Shown here one piece after another: positions 35,516 through 41,809 of a stretch of 52,762 bases of DNA (positions are counted from its first letter, which is position 1; each line of letters opens with the position of its first letter). The position numbers and the translations under genes are program-made. Origin of the DNA: Candidatus Wolfebacteria bacterium (GTDB lineage Bacteria; Patescibacteriota; Minisyncoccia; Phycocordibacterales; GCA-2401445); assembly GCA_002401445.1 (NCBI GenBank), contig NVTD01000037.1, forward strand, positions 1-52,762. Direction: 5' to 3'. Below the pieces are notes generated by a model, which worked only from the letters and a program-made list of their open reading frames with translations, was not told the origin of the DNA and searched no databases.

Positions 35516-36172
35516 CTAACTAATATTCAGTACCGCAAGAAAACACTCCTCAGTAGGTAATGAGCTCAGCTCCAAATCCTTTCTTCCGAATCCTCCATTT
35601 GCATCAATACTTAATGCCTTTACATATCTGCCTTTTTTTTCTGGCTTAGAAAATATTGCATCAGCAAATATAATATACCGGTTGCATTTTATACTCGATG
35701 CCCCTTTCCACCATGAAAGAATTTTTTGCTGTGAATACTCAAGAACAAACAACGCATCTAGGATAGACGGATGCAATACATCATTTTTTGAGATTAATTC
35801 ATAAACATCATCATTCTTGCACGGCAACAATGCGACATTTCCACGCTTCTTCATGTTCAGAAAAATGGACATTCGATAGCCTCCACTCCCTATCTGAGTC
35901 CACCCCTTGCTCTTTGGTGAACACAGTATTCTGTTTCCGACATGCCTATCAATAGCACAATTGTCACTAATCTTTACCATAAGGGTATCCTGATCAATTT
36001 CATACCATAATCTCTCATCCTTGAATTTTTCTGTAAGAAGAGTGATGCTATTTCGAAGGGAGTTCTTGCCATCACGCACCAACCAATCGACAAAACCTTC
36101 ACCTACATAATTCTCTCTCATTACTTCAATAAAGAAGTTAATAAACGAAACAAACTGTCCAATACTACGCAT
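35516..36172 (-). CDS. Unrecognised 218-residue protein
   Basis: I do not recognise this protein. It is soluble, helical at the N-terminus (QFVSFINFFIEVMREN), then mixed with many aromatic and basic residues. No motif was recognised. AAGGA, 4-5 nt before ATG 36172, decides the start over one 11 codons upstream. The unit has a TTGACA promoter that begins in the T-tract of the preceding terminator, and its own terminator. Confidence 0.75.
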   Translation of the reverse strand: MRSIGQFVSFINFFIEVMRENYVGEGFVDWLVRDGKNSLRNSITLLTEKFKDERLWYEIDQDTLMVKISDNCAIDRHVGNRILCSPKSKGWTQIGSGGYRMSIFLNMKKRGNVALLPCKNDDVYELISKNDVLHPSILDALFVLEYSQQKILSWWKGASSIKCNRYIIFADAIFSKPEKKGRYVKALSIDANGGFGRKDLELSSLPTEECFLAVLNIS

Positions 36173-36279
36173 TACTTCCTTTCTGCCTCCGCGAATTCTT
36201 CGCATCAGCTTTTGTTATATTTATTTGTTATCTCCGCCTTTTAGGCATCAACATATGAAGCACTCACTTCACTGTTGTG

Positions 36280-36308
36280 AGACTACTCTCAAAGAGGCAC
36301 TGTGTCAA
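36280..36308 (-). promoter_or_regulatory. Promoter of the 35516-36172 gene
   Basis: TTGACA (36303-36308), 17 nt, TAGTCT (36280-36285). The -35 follows GGGTTCTTTG of the preceding terminator without a gap. Confidence 0.5.
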
Positions 36309-36315
36309 CAAAGAA

Positions 36316-36335
36316 CCCGTCGCGCATGCGACGGG
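36316..36335 (-). terminator. Terminator of the 36392-36811 gene
   Basis: CCCGTCGC-GCAT-GCGACGGG followed by TTCTTTG on the minus strand. Confidence 0.85.
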
Positions 36336-36391
36336 CTGTAAATACTTATGTTTTCATTAATGATGTCAAAGAGGCATCAACTGCGATATCT

Positions 36392-36811
36392 CTAGTAGCG
36401 ACTAAATAACCGCCTAGCAATTTCGAGTGGACTTTCTCCGTGTGTCTGTTCAAAACCAGAGACTTCATCCTCAGTAGGACCGGCGACTATCTTTGCTTCT
36501 AATTGCGTTAGCGGAACTGAATCAACATTAGAATAAGTCATACGACCATGATTAGTACTGTGAAATATCTGCTGCGCCAGTTCCTCTCTTGCACTTGATT
36601 CCAACAAATTCCATTCGGGTAATTGTGGTAGACCAAAGGGTCCAACAAAGGGCAACTTGCAATGCTTACACAAATGGTTACAGTAAACTACCTTACCCCC
36701 ACAACTACTACAGCGAGAGCCGCTGCATCCCACTTCGTTGTCCGGAATATTCAAGGCAAACCTACAACTTTTATCAACTGCAAAAACTTTAATACACTTA
36801 TCTACTATCAT
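36392..36811 (-). CDS. Unrecognised 139-residue cysteine-rich protein
   Basis: The N-terminal half contains GCSGSRCSSCGG and YCNHLCKHCKLPF, seven or more cysteines plus a histidine, which should bind one or two zinc ions in a treble-clef or zinc-ribbon style. The C-terminal half is acidic and helical. The function is unknown; RNA, DNA or protein binding are all possible. A perfect Shine-Dalgarno AAGGAG lies 7 nt before the ATG. It has its own promoter and terminator, chained to those of its neighbours. Confidence 0.8.
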   Translation of the reverse strand: MIVDKCIKVFAVDKSCRFALNIPDNEVGCSGSRCSSCGGKVVYCNHLCKHCKLPFVGPFGLPQLPEWNLLESSAREELAQQIFHSTNHGRMTYSNVDSVPLTQLEAKIVAGPTEDEVSGFEQTHGESPLEIARRLFSRY

Positions 36812-36863
36812 TTCAAATCTCCTTCCATTTAATACCGCCTACAGAAATGTAGGTTCTAGGAAA

Positions 36864-36892
36864 ACATTACCTCTTAAACTGTCACCCGTCAA
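36864..36892 (-). promoter_or_regulatory. Promoter of the 36392-36811 gene
   Basis: TTGACG (36887-36892), 17 nt, TAATGT (36864-36869). The -10 is the same as that of the 1189-1605 gene. The -35 follows GGGTTTTTTG of the rnc terminator. Confidence 0.6.
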
Positions 36893-36898
36893 CAAAAA

Positions 36899-36920
36899 AC
36901 CCACCGTTTGAAGAGTGGGT
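36899..36920 (-). terminator. Terminator of rnc
   Basis: ACCCAC-10nt-GTGGGT followed by TTTTTTG on the minus strand, about 8 nt past the rnc stop. Confidence 0.8.
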
Positions 36921-36928
36921 TTAATATA

Positions 36929-37618
36929 TTACTTATCTTGTAATTCAAGCGCTTGCTTTGCGGCTTCCTGTTCTCCTTCTTGTTTTGACTTACCGCTTCC
37001 CTCTGCAATTTTCTTTTTATTGAAAAATACTCCAACGGTGAATACTTTGTCATGATCAGGACCTACTGAACGTATGACATCATACGTAGGGGTTATACTG
37101 TGCTCTTCTTGTACGAGCTCTTGTAACCTACTTTTAGCATCACGGTAAGATTCATTCTTGATTATGTCATCAACCAAAACAACAATATGAGTACCTATAA
37201 ATTCACCCGCTGCGTCATACCCTTGGTCTAGATATAATGCACCAATTACTGCCTCAAGAGTGTCTGCCAATATAAACTGTCTTCCACGTCCTTTCTCTTT
37301 GCTCTCCCCTTTTGATAGCAACAGGTAGTCATTCATTCCCAAGCTGTCTGCTGTTGTAGATAATGTTGTTGTGTTCACAAGAGCGGATCGTAATGCGGTC
37401 AGATCTCCCTCTGGCTTGTCTGGGAATTTCTTAAACAAAGCATCGGTAACAACCAATTCTAAAACCGCGTCTCCAAGAAATTCGAGGCGCTCATTGTGAA
37501 CAATACCGTTCCCACGGTTTTCATTAATATATGATCGGTGCGTAAACGCCGTACGAAGTAGTTCGATATCGTTAAATTTCACTCCGAGTTTCTCTTCAAA
37601 CTGTTTTATATCTGTCAT
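36929..37618 (-). CDS. rnc: Ribonuclease III
   Basis: Double-strand-specific endoribonuclease that matures rRNA and cuts structured RNA. 229 residues, a normal length. The catalytic signature is HNERLEFLGDAVLELV, with LADTLEAVIGALYLDQG as the second acidic block. The C-terminal double-stranded RNA-binding domain ends SGKSKQEGEQEAAKQAL. It follows the NusB-Nudix gene by about 30 nt, with a possible AATACT box 6 nt before the ATG, so it could be both cotranscribed and separately started. Confidence 0.97.
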   Translation of the reverse strand: MTDIKQFEEKLGVKFNDIELLRTAFTHRSYINENRGNGIVHNERLEFLGDAVLELVVTDALFKKFPDKPEGDLTALRSALVNTTTLSTTADSLGMNDYLLLSKGESKEKGRGRQFILADTLEAVIGALYLDQGYDAAGEFIGTHIVVLVDDIIKNESYRDAKSRLQELVQEEHSITPTYDVIRSVGPDHDKVFTVGVFFNKKKIAEGSGKSKQEGEQEAAKQALELQDK

Positions 37619-37648
37619 GCTCTCAGTATTATTCTAATAGTATAAAGT

Positions 37649-38629
37649 TTACTTTTCCTTTTCCTCTGCTTGTTGGAGTGACCCGCCCTGAGCTTGTCGA
37701 AGGGTTGATTTAATCGGATCTCCTTCTTCTTTGCCATTGAGAATATTTATTGCTTTTGTGATTAAAGGAATAATATCATCGTAAAGATTTAGTGTTGGTA
37801 TTTCATCCATTGTGAACCATGATGCATTGTCCAATCCCCCAGACTCTTCGAGTACTACTGGAACAAACGGAGACTCGGCTAGGAAATATGTAACATGTTT
37901 TCTGATTTTTCCTTCCTCTGGATGATTGGCAACATATTCATTCTCACCGAGGATTGCCTGCAATTCAATATCAAGGCCTATCTCTTCCTTTATTTCACGT
38001 TTGGTACCACTCTCTACATCCTCTCCTGCTTCAAGCTTTCCTTTTGAAAGAGTCCAGTGTCCAAAAATATCGTGTACAAATGCAAGATGTAATGTGTCGC
38101 CGTCTTTGGCATACACAACAGCACCTCCCAATTGCTTCAGAGGCATTTTCTCATAAGGAATTTCCTCTATCTTTTTTTTCTTTTTTGTACCCTCGTCTTT
38201 TCCTGGCTCCCCTATTTCTTTATAGACTGCACCAAGAACTCCATTAACAAATTTGCTGCTATTCTCTCCACCAAATGCTTTTGCTAATTCAACTGCCTCA
38301 TTGATTGCAACTTTTGCTGGAACCTGGTTACGTTCTCCAAATAATAGTTCGAAAAGACCGATACGCAATATGTTGCGATCGATTACTGATATTTTTTCAA
38401 TTGGCCATTCAGGAGCTGCTTTTACAATAATGTCATCAATATCTTTTTGTTTATCGACAATATTTTTTGCAAGAGTATTCATGAACGATAGATCGCTCAT
38501 CCCTGGAGCAAATTCTTCCGCATTACGAATAAGTATTGAATCAAGATTTCTCTTGTCCGTATTCTCATCAAAATCCCATTCAAAGAGAGATTGAAGTACT
38601 AGTGATCTTGCTAGGTGTCTATTGGCCAT
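37649..38629 (-). CDS. nusB: NusB antitermination factor fused to a Nudix hydrolase
   Basis: 326 residues in two parts. Residues 1 to about 135 are NusB (RHLARSLVLQSLFEWDF at the start, VNGVLGAVYKEIG at the end), which helps transcribe rRNA operons. A lysine-rich linker leads to a Nudix domain (about 160-300) with an intact box, GKLEAGEDVESGTKREIKEEIGL. Nudix enzymes cleave nucleoside diphosphates linked to another moiety, and some remove RNA 5' ends. No stop or frameshift separates the halves. The C-terminal tail carries an in-frame RQAQG repeat. It is followed by rnc. Confidence 0.92.
   Translation of the reverse strand: MANRHLARSLVLQSLFEWDFDENTDKRNLDSILIRNAEEFAPGMSDLSFMNTLAKNIVDKQKDIDDIIVKAAPEWPIEKISVIDRNILRIGLFELLFGERNQVPAKVAINEAVELAKAFGGENSSKFVNGVLGAVYKEIGEPGKDEGTKKKKKIEEIPYEKMPLKQLGGAVVYAKDGDTLHLAFVHDIFGHWTLSKGKLEAGEDVESGTKREIKEEIGLDIELQAILGENEYVANHPEEGKIRKHVTYFLAESPFVPVVLEESGGLDNASWFTMDEIPTLNLYDDIIPLITKAINILNGKEEGDPIKSTLRQAQGGSLQQAEEKEK
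37686..37704. repeat. RQAQG repeat, copy 2 (in the NusB-Nudix gene)
   Basis: CCCTGAGCTTGTCGAAGGG, translated on the minus strand as STLRQAQGGS close to the C-terminus. Confidence 0.85.
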
Positions 38630-38741
38630 ATATTTAAGAACATACGCTCATTTGCGAGCTTTGTAGAATAGTTATACCAAAAAGTAAAAACTTGCACCAT
38701 AACCTATGTGGGTAATGGTAAATACTTAATCCTTGGCAGAA

Positions 38742-39032
38742 CTATTTTTTTGATAGAGTGTTTGCATCAAGTGCCTTTTCCTCATTCTTTGGAGTCTCCT
38801 CTTCAAGACCCATGTCTTTGTTTCGCTTTGCTTTTCTGGCAAGCTTCTTTGATTGTATTCCAACAACATCAATAATTTGTCGTCCTCGATACGTTCCACA
38901 AGTAGCACATGTTTGGTGTCGAATATGCTGTGAACCACATTTTGAACATGTAGAAGTACGCACTCCTTTAAGTGCGTGGTGGCTTCGCCGATTGGCGGTA
39001 TGAGAACGTGTATGTCGCATTCGTACAGTCAT
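38742..39032 (-). CDS. rpmF: Ribosomal protein bL32
   Basis: Large-subunit ribosomal protein with a C-terminal extension, 96 residues. MRHTRSHTANRRSHHAL and a zinc ribbon, CSKCGSQHIRHQTCATCG, identify it. The last 40 residues are charged and probably disordered. The ATG at 39032 (MTVRMRHT) is supported by TATACT ending 7 nt before it. It sits next to the nusB-rnc group, as bL32 often neighbours rnc-linked operons. Confidence 0.94.
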   Translation of the reverse strand: MTVRMRHTRSHTANRRSHHALKGVRTSTCSKCGSQHIRHQTCATCGTYRGRQIIDVVGIQSKKLARKAKRNKDMGLEEETPKNEEKALDANTLSKK

Positions 39033-39039
39033 AGGGGCC

Positions 39040-39045
39040 AGTATA
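39040..39045 (-). promoter_or_regulatory. -10 box of rpmF (leaderless type)
   Basis: TATACT on the minus strand ends 7 nt before the ATG at 39032. Confidence 0.6.
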
Positions 39046-39074
39046 CTATAAATATGGGTTTACGCAAGACATGT

Positions 39075-39171
39075 AGAACCTGTCTATAATCTCACCGCAA
39101 CTAACAACAATCAAGCTTGTCGACTGAAACCACGAAATTTTCACCACGACATGAGATTATAAACAGGTTCT
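39075..39171. repeat. 97-bp element with 20-bp terminal inverted repeats
   Basis: AGAACCTGTCTATAATCTCA (39075-39094) and the reverse complement of AGAACCTGTTTATAATCTCA (39152-39171) differ at one base. Each arm carries a TATAAT pointing inward. The right arm supplies the last codons and stop of rnhB (RTCL-TAA). The 57-bp interior encodes nothing visible. Confidence 0.8.
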
Positions 39172-39738
39172 TAGAAAAGATCTCCTATGTAGCTCGCTAA
39201 GACCATTTTTGGATATCCCATCATAATGTGCTCGCGTTCCATAGCCCTTATGCTGTTTAAAGCCATATCCTGGGTATTTTCTATCCTGTCTAGTCATATA
39301 TCTATCACGAATCACTTTTGCTGCAATCGAAGCCAATGCAATCGCAGGCTCACTCTCGTCTCCCTTGATAATTGTCTTTTGATCAAAATACTCTAGAGGA
39401 GCCTTTAGTGATCCATCTAAAAGTACGCTACATTCTGTAGGGTGTATATTGAGAGAGTTTAGCGCGCGAGCAAGCGCGCGTTTGATCGCAACTGCAATAC
39501 CTATTCTATCTATTACTTTTGCAGAAACAGACGCAACTTTGTATTCGAGAATTCCTTTGTCTCTCAAATCATTTATAAGCAAAAACCACTCATCACGCTG
39601 ACTCGGTGAGAGTTTTTTTGAATCACGAAATGTTTTTAGAATCTTTTTGGGTAAAGGCCTCTTTAATGCCAGTGCACACAGAGTCACCGGACCAGCAATT
39701 GGTCCCCGACCGACTTCATCTATTCCTATTGTTATCAT
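39157..39738 (-). CDS. rnhB: Ribonuclease HII
   Basis: Removes ribonucleotides and RNA primers from DNA-RNA hybrids. 193 residues from MITIGIDEVGRGPIAGP, which carries the Asp-Glu catalytic pair; further acidic residues are in SVLLDGSLK and KGDESEPAIALASIAAKV. The open frame extends 11 codons upstream. The final residues LRTCL come from the palindromic element at 39075-39171, so the natural C-terminus may have been replaced by insertion. Confidence 0.96.
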   Translation of the reverse strand: MITIGIDEVGRGPIAGPVTLCALALKRPLPKKILKTFRDSKKLSPSQRDEWFLLINDLRDKGILEYKVASVSAKVIDRIGIAVAIKRALARALNSLNIHPTECSVLLDGSLKAPLEYFDQKTIIKGDESEPAIALASIAAKVIRDRYMTRQDRKYPGYGFKQHKGYGTRAHYDGISKNGLSELHRRSFLRTCL

Positions 39739-39811
39739 ATTGTGATTTACCCTAACTCTCTGGTACGACATTTTCTAGATCATTTCTACAGAAATTACCT
39801 CCTCCTTTCAA

Positions 39812-40276
39812 TTACCAAGAAGTTGATTGATTACCAAAATAGGCACAAATGTCATCTCCGACTGGAGGATTATCAGCAGATTGCAGTACACCATCCGGAC
39901 CAGCAGAACACACCGATGTCTTCCACGCTCCTAATTCACATGTTCCAGCAGCACAGCTACCGCATGGTCCAGGACATCCTAGGTATTCATACGACCTCCC
40001 CCAAGGATCCATTCCTATACCATCAAGAAAATTTATTTCTGAATTAAGCTCCGCTGGTGTCAAAAGAGTTTGAGACAATGGGAACCGTCCGATATCAGCC
40101 TCTGTTGAAATAACTGAGTTATATATAAGAGTAACTTCTTCTTGTGCCTTTGCATTCTTTGCTTTAACTCTTGAATCGCTCAAGTTTGCAAATACAATAG
40201 CTGACAAAATTGCCAATATTGAAATTGAAACCATTAGTTCGATAAGTGCCAAACCTCTATTGTTTTTATTAAACAT
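39812..40276 (-). CDS. Type IV pilin-like protein, module 2
   Basis: 154 residues. Class III signal peptide MFNKNNRG before LALIELMVSISILAILSAIVF, with Glu at mature position 5 and the usual hydrophobic helix. The C-terminal domain is cysteine-rich (GCPGPCGSCAAGTC), suggesting disulfides. It is probably exported and assembled or anchored by a type IV pilus-like system whose other genes are not in the window. It follows the 85-residue membrane protein at 40280 by 3 nt. Confidence 0.88.
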   Translation of the reverse strand: MFNKNNRGLALIELMVSISILAILSAIVFANLSDSRVKAKNAKAQEEVTLIYNSVISTEADIGRFPLSQTLLTPAELNSEINFLDGIGMDPWGRSYEYLGCPGPCGSCAAGTCELGAWKTSVCSAGPDGVLQSADNPPVGDDICAYFGNQSTSW

Positions 40277-40279
40277 AAC

Positions 40280-40537
40280 TTAATAGAATAAATCTTCTTC
40301 TAGTCCTGGGAAATTTGAAAAATCTGGAGGAGGAGGATCCCCTATTCGACTGGACACTATATAAAATGACAAGGATGACGCAAAAATAGCAATACTTATC
40401 AAAACAATATTTGCCTGCTTCATATTTTTTACAATTCCAGCATTCATTAGCCATGTAACCATTTGTGGTCTACCGGTTGTCGCACCGACTGATGATTGTC
40501 TATACCCATATTCGTCACTAAATTGTACGTTAGACAT
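40280..40537 (-). CDS. Small pilin-associated membrane protein, module 2
   Basis: 85 residues with a motif-like N-terminus (VQFSDEYGYRQSS), a Gly/Met-rich segment and one membrane helix (ANIVLISIAIFASSLSFYIV), then a proline-rich acidic tail. It is paralogous to 41510-41767 (VQFNDEYGYGRS, same layout). The function is unknown; consistent pairing with pilins suggests a role in their assembly (inference). Confidence 0.8.
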   Translation of the reverse strand: MSNVQFSDEYGYRQSSVGATTGRPQMVTWLMNAGIVKNMKQANIVLISIAIFASSLSFYIVSSRIGDPPPPDFSNFPGLEEDLFY

Positions 40538-40587
40538 ATTGTTTATATTATACTGCGTAGTTTTTCAAATACAACAACGTTTGCAGA

Positions 40588-41526
40588 CTATTGAATTACC
40601 TTGTTTGCGAATAATCTACTTTTTCCTTCCTCATACAATGCTGCGACTTCCCTTTCATTAATTGCACCCTTATATACACGTACATCATCGATCATACCCT
40701 CAAAGTTGTTCCAAGTGCCTCCTAATTTGTAACCAATAGCAACAAGATCTTTATAGTCAAGAATGACAGTTTCTGGAACACTACCAACTTTGTCCAGTTT
40801 ACCGTTTATATAATAGGTCCATCCAATACCTGCTTCAACAGAAAATACAACGTGTGTCCATTCGTTCTTTTTTACTGCGACATCAGAATGTGGCCACTGA
40901 TTTATATAACCACCAGAACAAGGTGGTGTATCACCTGCCCCAGGACAACGGGCTATCATAATCTGAATACGACGATCATTGTCACTACTGTATTCCATGT
41001 AATGTAGTCCACCTATTCGACGTAGAATTGTTTCTCCGTCCACTCCAACATCTCGCGTAGGATATATCCAAACAGAAATTGTGGATTTACCTGTATCAAC
41101 GCCACCATAACTATCAGGGTCACGTAAACTGTCTGGCAATTCAACATAATCATTCGCGCCATCAAAAAGTAAACATCCACCCATTTTATTTCCGCATTGA
41201 TCTTCGCTTTGCCATGTTGCACCATTAATTGTTGCTATTTCACTTGTGTAAAGATTTGCTAAAGTACTTCCGCTCCCTTCATTAAACTGCCAACCTCCTA
41301 AACCGTTTGCACCCAGAGCATGGTCAACAGTGCTCATGAACTTCTGCCCAGCTGCAATTCGTCCTTTTTTACGAACCCCATCCATTGAGGCAAACACAAT
41401 ACTAGAGAGTAATCCGATAATTGCGATTACTACAAGGAGTTCAATCAACGTAAACCCCTCACCTTTTTTGGGGGTACCCCAAAAAAGGTGAGGGGTGAAC
41501 CCTTTTTGTTTATGGAGATAAGTCAT
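40588..41526 (-). CDS. Type IV pilin-like protein with LamG-like domain, module 1
   Basis: 312 residues. The hydrophobic pilin helix FTLIELLVVIAIIGLLSSIVF is preceded by an abnormal 24-residue leader (MTYLHKQKGFTPHLFWGTPK then KGEG). The ordinary MTYLHKQKG-FTLIE junction has been split by a palindromic repeat. After the helix comes a concanavalin/LamG-like domain (WQFNEGSGSTL, LLFDGANDYVELPDS, STISVWIYPTR, EWTHVVFSVEAG, GMIDDVRVYKGAI), which in other surface proteins binds glycans or forms adhesive heads. The cleavage Gly is retained next to Phe. Confidence 0.9.
   Translation of the reverse strand: MTYLHKQKGFTPHLFWGTPKKGEGFTLIELLVVIAIIGLLSSIVFASMDGVRKKGRIAAGQKFMSTVDHALGANGLGGWQFNEGSGSTLANLYTSEIATINGATWQSEDQCGNKMGGCLLFDGANDYVELPDSLRDPDSYGGVDTGKSTISVWIYPTRDVGVDGETILRRIGGLHYMEYSSDNDRRIQIMIARCPGAGDTPPCSGGYINQWPHSDVAVKKNEWTHVVFSVEAGIGWTYYINGKLDKVGSVPETVILDYKDLVAIGYKLGGTWNNFEGMIDDVRVYKGAINEREVAALYEEGKSRLFANKVIQ
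41454..41496. repeat. CCCCTCACC palindrome, copy 2 (in frame in a pilin gene)
   Basis: Perfect 20-bp arms (ACCCCTCACCTTTTTTGGGG and its complement) with a 3-nt centre. It adds 15 codons to the pilin leader and is flanked by GGGTTCAC / GGGTTTAC, like a target duplication. Confidence 0.9.
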
Positions 41527-41767
41527 ATTGATCTATTGGAATAGGTTCATGAAATGGTGGATCTCTTCCGTCAATGTGACTTGAAAAAATAATTACGGCC
41601 AGAATTGAAGTAACTATTGCTACACCTACCAGTATATTATTTGCAGTTTTTGAATTTTTTGCTAATCCAACTTTAAAAAGCCAAGCATGCATTTTGGATT
41701 TATTCTCGGCGAGAGCTAGCCTAGATCGCCCATAGCCATACTCATCATTAAATTGTACTTGTGGCAT
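41510..41767 (-). CDS. Small pilin-associated membrane protein, module 1
   Basis: 85 residues; paralogue of 40280-40537. N-terminus MPQVQFNDEYGYGRS, then a basic segment (KMHAWLFKVGLAKNSKTA), one membrane helix (ILVGVAIVTSILAVIIF) and an acidic proline-rich tail. Its 3' end overlaps the pilin gene by 17 nt, implying coupling. TATAAT lies 25 nt upstream and shares bases with the dnaE -10 on the other strand. Confidence 0.8.
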   Translation of the reverse strand: MPQVQFNDEYGYGRSRLALAENKSKMHAWLFKVGLAKNSKTANNILVGVAIVTSILAVIIFSSHIDGRDPPFHEPIPIDQYDLSP

Positions 41768-41792
41768 ATAATTTCATATTTTGCTCTCATAC

Positions 41793-41800
41793 ATTATACT
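41793..41800. promoter_or_regulatory. Overlapping divergent -10 boxes (dnaE and pilin module)
   Basis: ATTATACT contains TATACT for dnaE on the plus strand (41795-41800) and TATAAT for the pilin module on the minus strand (41793-41798), so both promoters share the same DNA turn. Confidence 0.6.
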
Positions 41801-41809
41801 TGATGCATT

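Noticed and set aside
36241-36391. GCCTCTTTG repeats near single-gene units
   Set aside because: The 9-mer recurs near 25725, 36295 and 36368, but context and spacing differ; too short to claim a site.
39112-39124. CAAGCTTGTCGAC as a fourth RQAQG repeat
   Set aside because: Only the GCTTGTCGA core matches and the flanks differ; likely chance.
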